Assembly (NCBI GenBank): GCA_946405185.1 | Contig: CAMJGH010000014.1 | Coordinates: 1 to 45,489 of the forward strand | Origin: an uncultured Lachnospiraceae bacterium | GTDB taxonomy: Bacteria > Bacillota > Clostridia > Lachnospirales > Lachnospiraceae | Reading direction: 5' to 3' | Length of the DNA stretch: 45,489 nt | Part shown: positions 32,521 to 41,078 of the stretch, in pieces | Layout: each line of letters opens with the position of its first letter | Numbering within the stretch: position 1 is the stretch's first letter | Notes under the pieces: generated by a model | What the model was told of the DNA's origin: nothing | Databases searched by the model: none | The model's input: the letters and a program-made list of their open reading frames with translations, nothing else | Translations under genes and position numbers: made by a program

Positions 32521-34041
32521 TTATCTTGTATATTCTCGTAAAGAGGCAAACGTAACCTTGTTGTTTCCGGCAAAGAGGCGGATGCTCTTGCCGCTGACGC
32601 CGTACACGCGCACCGTCAGGGAAGCTTCCCCGTCCACGTAGAAGATGCCGACGGAGCCTTCCTGAATGTAGGTGAACGAATATGTTTTCCCGGCCTCGAG
32701 GGCACAGGCGGTTTCGGTGATCGGCGTGGTCCCTTCGTTGAAGGAAAGCTTCAGCTTCTGTTCCGCCGGGTCGATCATGATCAGTTTGTACTTGCCGGCC
32801 TGCCCGTTGTAGTCAAGCGCCAGGCCGAAGGCGCCGGTGCCGGTATAGGTGAAAGTGCCGGTCAGTTTAAAGCATTCATAGGCGGTAAAGGCTTCCTCGT
32901 ACGTATAGCGCGCGCCGCCTTCCACCGTCACGCTGTCCTGCTTGAGCGGCAGTTTCCGGCGCTGGCTGATGGCCCCTGCGACCGTGTCCACCGGCGCCAG
33001 CACCAGGGTGCCGTCGTCCTTGCGGACGATCTTCTGCACGCCCATGTTGCCGCCCCACGCCGAAACCTCCTGTGTGGAGGACGGCGATTCGCTGCGGCGC
33101 ACCCAGCCGGCCATGTAGTCCCCGTCCGCGCCCTGTACGTGCCGGGCCGCGTAGAAGAGCTTCCCGTCCACGCGCACGGCTGTTTCAAACGGCCCGGTGG
33201 CGGACGGCGCCGTGGAGTAACACATGGTGTCGTCCTGACCGGAGTAGGTCAGGTAGTAGGTGCCGTCGATGCAGAACAGGTCGCTGCACTCCAGGTTCCA
33301 GAACTGCGAGATGGGATCGGTGAACAGGATGCCTTCGTACGTGACTTCCTTCAGGTCGGCGGAAAGCGTGTAGCGCAGGATCCGCGCGACGTTGCCCTGG
33401 GAAGCCGTGATCATCATCTGGATGGTGCCGGTCTCCGGGTCATAGATGCCCTGCGGATCGCGGAAGTCGTTCTTCTGTCCCAGCGAATCCGGCGGGGTAA
33501 TCTCCCACCCTTCCACCTTCTCGAAGGAGGTCAGGCTGGTTCCTTTGGCCAGCATCACTTTCTCCATGTATTCATAGGTGTTGGACGATGCGTGACCGGT
33601 GTAGAACAGGTAGTACGTATCGCCGACTTTGACGATGTCGCCGGTACCCGTCCATCCGTCCTGCCCGCCGCTGCGGCTGGCTTCCAGGACCGGATCGTCG
33701 TACTCCTTGTATGTCAGGAAATCCGTCGTGGTCGCCAGGTAGATCGAGTGGTTGTAGGAATCGCCGCCTTCTTTCAGGTAATAGAGGTAATACACCCCGT
33801 CCTCATAGTACGGCATGACATCGCCCACGTAGGGCTGGTTGAGTCCGTCCTTCTCCGGACGGAAAAAGTAGCGGTAGTCGTAGGCCTCTTCCTGGCTGCC
33901 CGCCGTCCTCAGCGACGAAAAGTCCTTGTCCTGCACGTTCTGGGCATAGGGTTCCCCGTCATCCGCCGGCGCCTTTTTGCAGCCGGCCATGCAGACGGCG
34001 AGCAGGCAGACCAGCAGCACCGCGATCATTGCTCTTCTCAT
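32521..34041 (-). CDS. Surface lipoprotein, GH32-like extracellular fructan hydrolase
   Basis: 506 residues. Lipoprotein signal ends in CMAGC (Cys21). The five-blade GH32 part has a diverged N-terminus, FRPEKDGLNQPYVGDVMPYY, where Asp in GDVMP is the likely nucleophile. The stabiliser is DFRDPQGIY and the acid/base NLECSDLF. The C-terminal ~150 residues form a beta-sandwich (concanavalin-like) domain. Outside the cell it would cut levan or inulin into pieces for the neighbouring ABC importer. AGGAGG precedes the start. A strong hairpin (34059-34097) separates it from the upstream lipoprotein gene. Confidence 0.88.
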   Translation of the reverse strand: MRRAMIAVLLVCLLAVCMAGCKKAPADDGEPYAQNVQDKDFSSLRTAGSQEEAYDYRYFFRPEKDGLNQPYVGDVMPYYEDGVYYLYYLKEGGDSYNHSIYLATTTDFLTYKEYDDPVLEASRSGGQDGWTGTGDIVKVGDTYYLFYTGHASSNTYEYMEKVMLAKGTSLTSFEKVEGWEITPPDSLGQKNDFRDPQGIYDPETGTIQMMITASQGNVARILRYTLSADLKEVTYEGILFTDPISQFWNLECSDLFCIDGTYYLTYSGQDDTMCYSTAPSATGPFETAVRVDGKLFYAARHVQGADGDYMAGWVRRSESPSSTQEVSAWGGNMGVQKIVRKDDGTLVLAPVDTVAGAISQRRKLPLKQDSVTVEGGARYTYEEAFTAYECFKLTGTFTYTGTGAFGLALDYNGQAGKYKLIMIDPAEQKLKLSFNEGTTPITETACALEAGKTYSFTYIQEGSVGIFYVDGEASLTVRVYGVSGKSIRLFAGNNKVTFASLREYTR

Positions 34042-34058
34042 GGTTTCCTCCTGAAAAC

Positions 34059-34097
34059 GGACAGGGGGAGAACCGGCATGCCGTCCTCCCCCTGTCC
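34059..34097 (-). terminator. Intercistronic hairpin within the fructan operon
   Basis: Perfect 12-base arms GGACAGGGGGAG / CTCCCCCTGTCC with an inner GGCATGCC. The minus strand continues GTTTTC, then the next Shine-Dalgarno. Eight bases after the upstream stop. Probably a partial terminator or processing site that lowers expression of the enzymes relative to the binding proteins. Confidence 0.6.
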
Positions 34098-34104
34098 TGC
34101 GGTC

Positions 34105-35940
34105 TTACATGACAGGCATCTGATAGATCGTGATGTTCTGGAATTCGATCGTCACGCTGCCCAGGGCGGCCGCCGCTTCGGAGCCGAACTGGAAGAGCAT
34201 CTCAAAATCCATGTCCACCACGAACGTGTCCGTGGTCGTGAAACGGAAGGTCTGGAAATCCGTCGTCAGGTCCATGCCCTCCGAAATGCGCGGATCCCAG
34301 CTGCCCATCGGGTTGAGGAAGAAGCCGCACGAAATGGGCTTGTCGGCCTTGGCGGTGATCTCCACGATGTAGTAGCTGTCCGCAGCCAGCGTCAGCGGGT
34401 TGCCGGTGTAGCCGCAGACCAGCTTGTTGTGCCAGTCAACCGTGCCGGCGTTGTCGATGCGGTAGAAGAAGCTGCCGTTCTCCGCCCAGATGGTGCCGAC
34501 GCCGCGCTCGTTGTCCTCGTCCGTCCCGTTGAAAGTCTCCCAGGGGAAGTCCGTGTTGTCCGCATTGGCGGAACCGCGGCCGAAAGGCATGAAGGACTCG
34601 ATGGTCTTGTGGGTCTCCTTGTCGCCTTCCACCAGGCCGAACTCCACTTCCTTTACGGTGATGGTGTTGGCCGTCACGCCATCCGGAGCGTTGCCGATCT
34701 GCAGACGGATGACCGGATCCGCGATGTCGCGGTCCGCGGTGAAGGTGCCGCGGATCTCGGTGTCCTCGCCGGCCGGCAGGGACAGGCCGTCAAAGTTCAC
34801 ACGGCACTGGTCGTACTGGGCAGCGCTCTCGACCAGGCACTCGCCGCCCTGGCCGTTCTCGGCGTTCAGGACCACGCGGTAGTAGTACTTCTGGCCTTCC
34901 GTGATGCTCTGGCCGCCGAGGCCGATGTTGGCCTTGATGCTCCAGACGCCGCCTTCGGTCGGATAGGAGGCGATCACAAACTGTCCGGCGCCGCCTTCGA
35001 CGGACGCGGAGGCTTCCGCACCGTCACCGGTTTCGATCGTCACCGCGTCGGCCGCGGCGAAGTCCGCCGTATAGACAGCGGTCAGGGTCTCCTCGCCGGA
35101 GATCTCGTACAGTTCGATCTTGTCGATCGTGACGGTGAAATCTTCGGGCGTGGTGTCCGCAGCGTTTTCGGGGTTCGGCGTGATGCGGCCGAGGTGGAAG
35201 AGCAGTTCCGCGCTCCCCTCGCCGGGCGAGGTGAAGAACAGGTCGAGCGGCTGGATCTCTTCGGTGATCCGCACATTGAAGGCTCCGCCGAAGGTCTCCC
35301 AGCCATCCGCGTTCTCGTTGCGGGCCAGGATGTGGGCATAGGTGTCTTTCGTCGACTTCGCCCAGATGCGGACGCGGTAATCCGCCGCCTGCAGGGTGAA
35401 GCCGGGCTTGGCCAGGACGACGTCACCGTCACCCTCGCCGGGGTTGGCGACCGTGATCACATAGGCACCTTCCTTCAGGGCGGCTTCGGCATCGGCGCTG
35501 TCACCCTTGCGGAATTCCCAGCCGTGCGTGTCCGTCACTTCCGGAGAACCGAAGTCAAAGGTCTTGTAGACCACTTCCTCGCCGGTCTGCTTGGTGACCG
35601 TCAGGGTCGCGTAGGCTTCCGCCGTCAGGCCGCCCTTGTCGGCCACACGGTAAACAAGTTCATAGGAGCCCGCCGTGTCGGGCGTGGCTTTGCCGTTCTG
35701 GAAGTTCAGGGCGGGGGAGGCTTCCACGGTGATCATGGAGGTCAGGTCGCCGTCTTCCTTGTCCGTGGCGGTGACGCCGGCCAGGGCGTCAAAGGACGAA
35801 CCCGCCGTCACGGTCTGGTCCGCGGCGCCGCTGATGCTGGGCGCGGCATTATCACCGCCGCCCGAGGGTGTATTCCCTCCGCAGGCGGTGAGGCCGGCGG
35901 CGAGAAGGACCGCCAGTCCGAGCGCAAGGATCTTTTTCAT
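34105..35940 (-). CDS. Surface lipoprotein with one bacterial Ig-like and several carbohydrate-binding domains
   Basis: 611 residues. Lipoprotein signal ends in GLTAC (Cys20), followed by a Gly/Asn/Ser linker. About 30-115 is a DUF5011/Ig-like domain (VTAGSSFDALAGVTATDKEDG). Three jelly-roll CBM-like units follow: about 120-285, 290-440 and 445-611, each with WEFRKG, WSIKAN or WHNKL-type aromatic faces. There are no catalytic motifs. It likely binds fructan on the cell surface for the hydrolase and importer. Domain boundaries are estimated by eye. Confidence 0.8.
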   Translation of the reverse strand: MKKILALGLAVLLAAGLTACGGNTPSGGGDNAAPSISGAADQTVTAGSSFDALAGVTATDKEDGDLTSMITVEASPALNFQNGKATPDTAGSYELVYRVADKGGLTAEAYATLTVTKQTGEEVVYKTFDFGSPEVTDTHGWEFRKGDSADAEAALKEGAYVITVANPGEGDGDVVLAKPGFTLQAADYRVRIWAKSTKDTYAHILARNENADGWETFGGAFNVRITEEIQPLDLFFTSPGEGSAELLFHLGRITPNPENAADTTPEDFTVTIDKIELYEISGEETLTAVYTADFAAADAVTIETGDGAEASASVEGGAGQFVIASYPTEGGVWSIKANIGLGGQSITEGQKYYYRVVLNAENGQGGECLVESAAQYDQCRVNFDGLSLPAGEDTEIRGTFTADRDIADPVIRLQIGNAPDGVTANTITVKEVEFGLVEGDKETHKTIESFMPFGRGSANADNTDFPWETFNGTDEDNERGVGTIWAENGSFFYRIDNAGTVDWHNKLVCGYTGNPLTLAADSYYIVEITAKADKPISCGFFLNPMGSWDPRISEGMDLTTDFQTFRFTTTDTFVVDMDFEMLFQFGSEAAAALGSVTIEFQNITIYQMPVM

Positions 35941-35952
35941 CTCAGTCCCTCC

Positions 35953-37647
35953 TTATTTGCCGACGTAGCGGTCGTAGGCGTCCTGATACACCTTCTGGAT
36001 GGCATCCAGATTGACTTTGCCGTTCAGGTCGCTCTGGAAGGTCGCCCAGGCCGAATCGGAGACGCCGCCCTTCATCAGCCAGCTGATGAGGTTGGTGCGC
36101 ACGTAGTCGTTGAGGTTGGCTTCATAGTTGCTCAGCGTGTTGAGTTCTTCCTGCGTGAACTGCAGGTTCGGGCAGGGTTCGACACCGGCCGGCACGAAAG
36201 GCTTGGCGTTGACCTGCAGGCGCTCGAGGCGCAGCTGGGCGCGGGGCTCCATGTGGACAACGTTGTTCCAGGCATACTCGCCGAGGTAGATGATGCCGAG
36301 CGGAGCGTTCTGCAGACGCAGTTCGTCGCTGGTCACGCCTTCCGGCAGAGGCTTCTGGACAAGCATTCCCTGGGCATCCGGCTGCTCTTCGTAGACGATG
36401 CCGATGGGACCGTAGTTGATCTGGGCAGAGATCACCGGATCGTAGTAGCGGTCAAAATAGGCAAGCAGGACTTCCGGATACTGGCAGTTGGAGAAGAGGA
36501 TCACTTCGCCGGTGCTGATCTCGGGGTTGTTGGAAACGCAGATGGTCTGATCGCCGCCCGGGCCGATCAGCGGGTTGCAGACGATGTAGTGCTCCGGCTC
36601 GGAGACGACCGTCTCGCTCTCCCACCAGTAGAAGGCGCCGTAGGTCTCAAGGCCCTTGCCGTTGGCAAGGAAGTTGTCCTGGCTCTGCTCGAAGGAGACC
36701 TTGTCGATGAGGCCGCGGTCAACCCAGTCGGCGATGAAGTTCGTGGCGTCGCGGAAGCGGTCGTCGCGGATCGTGTAAGTCACCTTGCCGTCGACCACCA
36801 CGCGGTGCTCGAGGTTGTCGTTCAGGCCGAACATACCGTACAGGTCGCACTGGTTGCCCTGCCAGTTGTTGTAGACAAAGCTCAGCGGGCGCTCGTCGTC
36901 CGTCTTGCCGTTGCCGTTCATGTCGTTGTCGCGGAAGTAGGTGAGGATCTGCTCCATCTGGGCGGAGGTCAGGGACAGGCCGTCCTTCAGATCGGCGGCA
37001 GTCAGCCCGGTCACGGCGCCGGCGTCGATGGCGGCCTTCGTCCAGGCGACATTGAGGAAGAGCAGGTTCGGATTAGCCAGCAGGCCCATTTCCTCGATGC
37101 GCGGCAGTGAGTAGATCTTGCCGTCTTCGATGTTGATCAGCTGGTTCTTGATATCGGGGCGCTCCTCCAGCAGTTTGGAGAAGTTCGGCATGTAGTCAAG
37201 ATAATCGCTGATGGGGACCAGCACTTTGCGCTTGGCGTACTTGATGATCTCGCCCGCGCCCATGCCGGCGTGGTAGATGGCGTCCGGACGGTTGTCCGCG
37301 TTGCCGAAGATCAGGTTCTTCTGCTGCGAGTAGACGGACTCCGACACGTTCTCCCAGTTCACGAAGACGTTGGTCTGCGTGTACAGGTCGTTCATGATCT
37401 TCATGTCGTTGTAGTCCAGCGCGGAAGCGTTCTTCGAGGAGTAGACCGTGAAGGAGATCTCTTGGGCGCCCTTATCGTTCAGGATGGGCTTGGTGGGGTC
37501 TTCCCACTGGAACCCGTAGTTCTGCTTCAGGCTTTCCACGTCCGACTTGGCCGCCTGGCCGCCGCCGTTTCCGCCCTTGCCTCCGCAGGCCGCGGCAAAC
37601 AGCATCAGCGCCGCCAGGGCCAGGGAGAATAACCGTTTTGCTTTCAT
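35953..37647 (-). CDS. Extracellular solute-binding lipoprotein (LplA-like, fructo-oligosaccharide importer)
   Basis: 564 residues. Lipoprotein signal ends in FAAAC (Cys21), followed by GGKGGNGGG. The long cluster-D/LplA-type binding fold begins about residue 40. Family signs include the FTVYSSKN strand, LPRIEEMGLL, DMNGNGKTDDERPL (a calcium-binding-like loop) and the C-terminal YDRYVGK. It delivers oligosaccharides to the two permeases upstream. No ATPase gene is in the operon, as usual for this CUT1 group, which shares an MsmX-type ATPase. AGGAGGAGG before the start. Confidence 0.92.
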   Translation of the reverse strand: MKAKRLFSLALAALMLFAAACGGKGGNGGGQAAKSDVESLKQNYGFQWEDPTKPILNDKGAQEISFTVYSSKNASALDYNDMKIMNDLYTQTNVFVNWENVSESVYSQQKNLIFGNADNRPDAIYHAGMGAGEIIKYAKRKVLVPISDYLDYMPNFSKLLEERPDIKNQLINIEDGKIYSLPRIEEMGLLANPNLLFLNVAWTKAAIDAGAVTGLTAADLKDGLSLTSAQMEQILTYFRDNDMNGNGKTDDERPLSFVYNNWQGNQCDLYGMFGLNDNLEHRVVVDGKVTYTIRDDRFRDATNFIADWVDRGLIDKVSFEQSQDNFLANGKGLETYGAFYWWESETVVSEPEHYIVCNPLIGPGGDQTICVSNNPEISTGEVILFSNCQYPEVLLAYFDRYYDPVISAQINYGPIGIVYEEQPDAQGMLVQKPLPEGVTSDELRLQNAPLGIIYLGEYAWNNVVHMEPRAQLRLERLQVNAKPFVPAGVEPCPNLQFTQEELNTLSNYEANLNDYVRTNLISWLMKGGVSDSAWATFQSDLNGKVNLDAIQKVYQDAYDRYVGK

Positions 37648-37660
37648 CTTTTCCTCCTCC

Positions 37661-38566
37661 TTAACCTTTAAGTGAGCCGATCATCACGCCCTGCGCGAAG
37701 TACTTCTGCACGAACGGGTACAGGCACAGGACCGGGATGCTCGACACGATGACCGATACGTACTTGAGCTGGTTGGCCAGACGGTACTGCTGCAGGATCG
37801 TCTCGCCGCTGCCGCCCACGGTGCTCTCCGACGCGATCAGGATCTCCTTCAGGACGAGCTGCAGCGGGTATTTGCCTTCATCCTGCAGGAAGATCATGGC
37901 GTTGAAGTAGCTGTTCCACTGACCCACGGCGTAGTACAGCGCCATGACCGCGATGATGGCCTTGGACAGCGGGATGATGATCGAGAAGAAGGTGCGGTAC
38001 TTTCCGGCGCCGTCGATGGTCGCCGCCTCCAGCAGTCCGTCCGGGATGGAGGACTCGAAGAAGGTTTTCGACATGAACAGGTTCCAGACCGACAGGATCG
38101 CCGGCAGGATGACCGACCATGCCGAGTTGATCAGGCCGAGGCTGCTCATGACGTTGTAGAACGGGATCAGGCCGCCGCCGAAGAACATCGGGATGATGAA
38201 GAAGATCATCCAGAATTTCTTGCCGGGCGTCGTCTTGCGGCTCAGGGCCCAGCCGGCGGGGATGGTCACGGCCAGCGACAGCACCACGGTCACGGCCGTG
38301 TAGATGATGGTGTTCAGATAGCCGACCCAGATGTCGCGCCGCTCGAAGACCTTGCGGAAACCGTCAAGCGTGATATTGACCGGGTACAGCACGACCTGTC
38401 CGCCCAACACGGCGTCCGGATCCGAGATGGACGCGATGATGATGAAGTACAGCGGATACAGGATGATCAGGGCCAGAAGGCCGAGGAACAGGGCGTTCAC
38501 GACAAAGAATACTTTGTCGCCGCTCGTCTCTTTGCGAGGGGAATATGCGGGTGTCTTTTTGCTCAT
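37661..38566 (-). CDS. ABC sugar permease, LplC/YtcP type
   Basis: 301 residues with about six membrane segments. ATIDGAGKYRTFFSIIIPLSKAIIAVMALYYAVGQWN is the EAA loop region (blocks EAATIDGAGK and IPLSK) that docks the ATPase. GGAGGGAG precedes the ATG. Twelve bases separate it from the other permease gene upstream. Forms the channel with 38579-39550 for oligosaccharide import. Confidence 0.95.
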   Translation of the reverse strand: MSKKTPAYSPRKETSGDKVFFVVNALFLGLLALIILYPLYFIIIASISDPDAVLGGQVVLYPVNITLDGFRKVFERRDIWVGYLNTIIYTAVTVVLSLAVTIPAGWALSRKTTPGKKFWMIFFIIPMFFGGGLIPFYNVMSSLGLINSAWSVILPAILSVWNLFMSKTFFESSIPDGLLEAATIDGAGKYRTFFSIIIPLSKAIIAVMALYYAVGQWNSYFNAMIFLQDEGKYPLQLVLKEILIASESTVGGSGETILQQYRLANQLKYVSVIVSSIPVLCLYPFVQKYFAQGVMIGSLKG

Positions 38567-38578
38567 CTTCTCCCTCCT

Positions 38579-39550
38579 TTACCACAGCGAGTTCTCGGAG
38601 AACTTCTTGGACGTCGTGTTGGCGATGATCAGCAGCACCACGTTGATGATGGAGTTGAACAGACCGATGGCCGTTGCGTACGCCTGGTCCGGAACACCGG
38701 TAAGACCTCGCTTGTACACGTAGGTGGCGATCAGTTCACTGACTGCCAGGTTGCCGTCCGTCTGCATCAGCAGGGCCTTCTCGTAGCCGACGCCCATCAG
38801 ACCGCCGATGGACATGATCAGCATGACGCTGATCATCGGCATGATGGCCGGGATGTCGACGTGGATGACGCGCTGCAGGCGGGTGGCACCGTCGATCATG
38901 GCCGCCTCATGCTGCACCGGGTCGACGTTGGCGAGAGCCGCGATGTAGATGACCGCGCTCCAGCCGAAATCCTGCCAGTTGCTCGACAGGATGTACATCG
39001 GGCGGAAGGAAGAACTCTCCAGGAAGTAGGAGATGCGCTCTCCGCCGAGGCCCGCCGCGATGTTGTTCACCAGACCGTACCGGCCGAAGAACAGCTGCAG
39101 CATACCGACGAGGACGACCAGCGAGATGAAGTGCGGCGCCGTGTAGATCGTCTGCAGCACCTTGCCGGCCTTGCGGTTCTTCAGTGCGTTCAGAGCCAGG
39201 GACACGATGATCGGCAGCGGGAAGCCGATGACGAAGCCGATGATGCACAGCAGGAACGTGTTTTTCATCAGCGGCCAGAACTGAACATCCCTGAAAAAGC
39301 GCAGGAAGTTCTCAAAGCCTACCCAGATCGTGGTGTCGGACAGGATCTTGTCGCCGGGCATGAAATCCTGGAACGCGATCAGGACACCGTAGATCGGCAG
39401 GTAGTTGAAAAGAAAGACGATCAGGATCGCCGGAAAAAGCAGCACCAGGTACGGTGAGTTGCTCCGGAAATTCCGGACTCTCGTCTTGAAGTCCGGCTTT
39501 TCCTCCCGGGGTTTTTTAACCCGGGCCGGCTTGGTTGCGGCAGATGACAT
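38579..39550 (-). CDS. ABC sugar permease, LplB type
   Basis: 323 residues from the ATG at 39550 (AAAGGAGGAGG upstream; a longer frame starts earlier without a site). A basic cytoplasmic tail (SAATKPARVKKPREEKPDFK) precedes the first of six membrane segments. EAAMIDGATRLQRVIHVDIPAIMP is the EAA motif. It pairs with the LplC-type permease. First gene of the fructan operon: lplB-lplC-binding protein-CBM lipoprotein-GH32 lipoprotein-GH32-fructokinase. Confidence 0.95.
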   Translation of the reverse strand: MSSAATKPARVKKPREEKPDFKTRVRNFRSNSPYLVLLFPAILIVFLFNYLPIYGVLIAFQDFMPGDKILSDTTIWVGFENFLRFFRDVQFWPLMKNTFLLCIIGFVIGFPLPIIVSLALNALKNRKAGKVLQTIYTAPHFISLVVLVGMLQLFFGRYGLVNNIAAGLGGERISYFLESSSFRPMYILSSNWQDFGWSAVIYIAALANVDPVQHEAAMIDGATRLQRVIHVDIPAIMPMISVMLIMSIGGLMGVGYEKALLMQTDGNLAVSELIATYVYKRGLTGVPDQAYATAIGLFNSIINVVLLIIANTTSKKFSENSLW

Positions 39551-39589
39551 GGTTTCCTCCTCCTTTGTGAGAGCCGACGTCAGCATTGC

Positions 39590-39620
39590 GCCGCGCCTCA
39601 CATCCCCAGACAGGCGCGGC
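39590..39620 (-). promoter_or_regulatory. Leader hairpin of the fructan operon
   Basis: Eight-base arms GCCGCGCC / GGCGCGGC with a 15-base loop, about 40 bases before the first start codon. No T-run. Confidence 0.4.
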
Positions 39621-39642
39621 AGGGTTTACAAAACACCTCCTT

Positions 39643-39660
39643 GTTTACATTGTTTACATT
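39643..39660. promoter_or_regulatory. Candidate regulator site, direct GTTTACATT repeats
   Basis: Two adjacent GTTTACATT (39643-39651, 39652-39660) just downstream of the predicted transcription start of the fructan operon. The half-site GTTTACAT also forms the arms of the palindrome at 39791-39805, so both are probably bound by the regulator at 39866. Confidence 0.55.
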
Positions 39661-39673
39661 TTTCGTTGACATT

Positions 39674-39702
39674 ATTGTACTTTGATTTCCTATGAGTGTC
39701 AA
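39674..39702 (-). promoter_or_regulatory. Promoter of the fructan operon
   Basis: Minus strand: -35 TTGACA (39702-39697), 17-base spacer, -10 TACAAT (39679-39674). Confidence 0.85.
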
Positions 39703-39790
39703 TACCGCAATTTGCCCGCACGCTGATTTCCTTGCGGAAACCGCCGTATACTCATCATAATCTCCGGCTCTTGACACGAGTTTACGTAGG

Positions 39791-39805
39791 TTTACATAAT
39801 GTAAA
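39791..39805. promoter_or_regulatory. Palindromic operator of the fructan LacI regulator
   Basis: TTTACATAATGTAAA is a perfect palindrome with a one-base centre, lying just ahead of the -35 of the regulator's promoter and overlapping a second possible -10 (CATAAT, 39795-39800, 18 bases from TTGACA at 39771-39776). Confidence 0.7.
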
Positions 39806-39834
39806 TTGTACTTTTTCAAAAGATGTGATATACT
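39806..39834 (+). promoter_or_regulatory. Promoter of the fructan LacI regulator
   Basis: -35 TTGTAC (39806-39811), 17-base spacer, -10 TATACT (39829-39834), start codon 32 bases later. Confidence 0.7.
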
Positions 39835-39865
39835 GTAGGCAACATCTTGCGGGAAGGTTACAGAC

Positions 39866-40894
39866 ATGACAAACAAGCGCGTCACCATGCAGGACATTGC
39901 CAACGCTTGCGGCCTCTCCCGGAACACTGTCTCCAAAGCCTTCAACGGGCGGGGGCATGTTCCGGCCGCCACACGCGCCCTGATCTTACAGAAGGCCGGC
40001 GAGCTTGGCTACGGACTTCCGCAGGGGGCCCAGGCCTCCCGGCTTTTAAGTTCCGGGACGAGCATCGCCCTCCTGACCCACAACATGCCGGAGGATTATC
40101 ACGTCGGCACATACCTGGTGACCACTTTTACGGACCAGGTCAGCCGTTCCGGATATACGCTGAAGATGTTCGAGATCTCCGCCGAGGAGCGCAGGCAGCG
40201 GATCCTTCCTCCCCACTTCAACCCCGAACAGACAGCCGGTATCGTCGGCATCGAACTGTTCGACCCCGACTACCTGAAGATGATCTGCAGTCTCGGTCTC
40301 CCCACGGTCATCATCGACAGTCCGCCCCTCGCCGGCAGGGAACTCATGCCCTGTGATTTCGTCACGATGGAAAACGTGGCCAGCGTGACCGCCATCATCC
40401 GCCGGCTCGCTTCTCTGGGCGTGCGCCGCATCGGTTTCCTGGGTGACAAGGAACACTGCGGGAGTTTTTACGAGCGCTGGATCGGTTTCCAGATCGGCCT
40501 CAGGGAAGCCGGCCTGCCCCTCGACGAAAATCTGTGCATCCTGGCTCCCGACGACTCCCCCTACCAGGATACCGGGTGGCTTCTCGGCAGGCTGACCGCG
40601 ATGCGCCGGCTCCCGGAGGCTTTCGTCTGCGCCAACGACTATCTGGCCATCCACCTGATGGCGGCCCTGAAGAAAAAGGGCCTGTCCATCCCCCGCGACA
40701 TCATGGTGACGGGCTTTGACGGAACGGTCCAGTCCTCACTGTCGGAGCCGCCGCTGAGCACCGTCCAGATCCCCAGCGTCGAGATCGGCCGGCTGGCCGC
40801 GGACATCCTGCTCTCCCGCATTCGCTCCCCCGAACTGCCCTTCTCCTGGACGCATGTGCGGACCACGCCGGTCTGGCGCGGAAGCACCCGGTAA
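39866..40894 (+). CDS. LacI-family regulator of the fructan locus
   Basis: 342 residues. Helix-turn-helix at once: VTMQDIANACGLSRNTVSKAFNGRG, hinge around VPAATRALILQKAGELGYG. Effector domain from about 65 (SIALLTHNMPEDYH, GIVGIELFDPDYL, VTGFDGTVQSSLSEPPLSTVQIP). The Asn-Thr-Val-Ser-Lys recognition helix (RNTVSKAFNG) differs from the commoner ATVSRVLN. GGGAAGG precedes the ATG. It diverges from the fructan operon, and the palindromes between the two are the likely targets. It is expected to respond to fructose or a fructo-oligosaccharide. Confidence 0.9.
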   Translation: MTNKRVTMQDIANACGLSRNTVSKAFNGRGHVPAATRALILQKAGELGYGLPQGAQASRLLSSGTSIALLTHNMPEDYHVGTYLVTTFTDQVSRSGYTLKMFEISAEERRQRILPPHFNPEQTAGIVGIELFDPDYLKMICSLGLPTVIIDSPPLAGRELMPCDFVTMENVASVTAIIRRLASLGVRRIGFLGDKEHCGSFYERWIGFQIGLREAGLPLDENLCILAPDDSPYQDTGWLLGRLTAMRRLPEAFVCANDYLAIHLMAALKKKGLSIPRDIMVTGFDGTVQSSLSEPPLSTVQIPSVEIGRLAADILLSRIRSPELPFSWTHVRTTPVWRGSTR

Positions 40895-40921
40895 GGGAGT
40901 GTCGGTCATTGCAACAAAACA

Positions 40922-40955
40922 GCGCCGGACGGATCATCCGTGATCCGCCCGGCGC
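40922..40955 (+). terminator. Terminator-like hairpin after the fructan regulator
   Basis: GCGCCGG / CCGGCGC outer arms and CGGATC / GATCCG inner arms with one mismatch between. CTTGC follows, so the T-run is weak. 27 bases after the stop. Confidence 0.55.
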
Positions 40956-41078
40956 CTTGCATTGTGTACAGACTGTTCCTGCCGTCCTTCCGGTTCCTCT
41001 TCCGGGATCTTCAGCTGCCCTTTTTTCCGTGGTAACTGCCTGCACGCGGGTCGATGTCGATCACCGTCACCGCCTCCG

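Noticed and set aside
33139..37110. A 1323-codon open frame on the plus strand.
   Set aside because: It is exactly antisense to three well-supported lipoprotein genes with signal peptides and ribosome-binding sites. The frame stays open because of high GC, and no family motif appears in it.
39598..39672. A 24-codon frame in the fructan-operon leader, starting right after the -10 box and holding two CxxC pairs.
   Set aside because: The ATG would lie at or before the transcription start and has no ribosome-binding site. Not enough evidence for a leader peptide.
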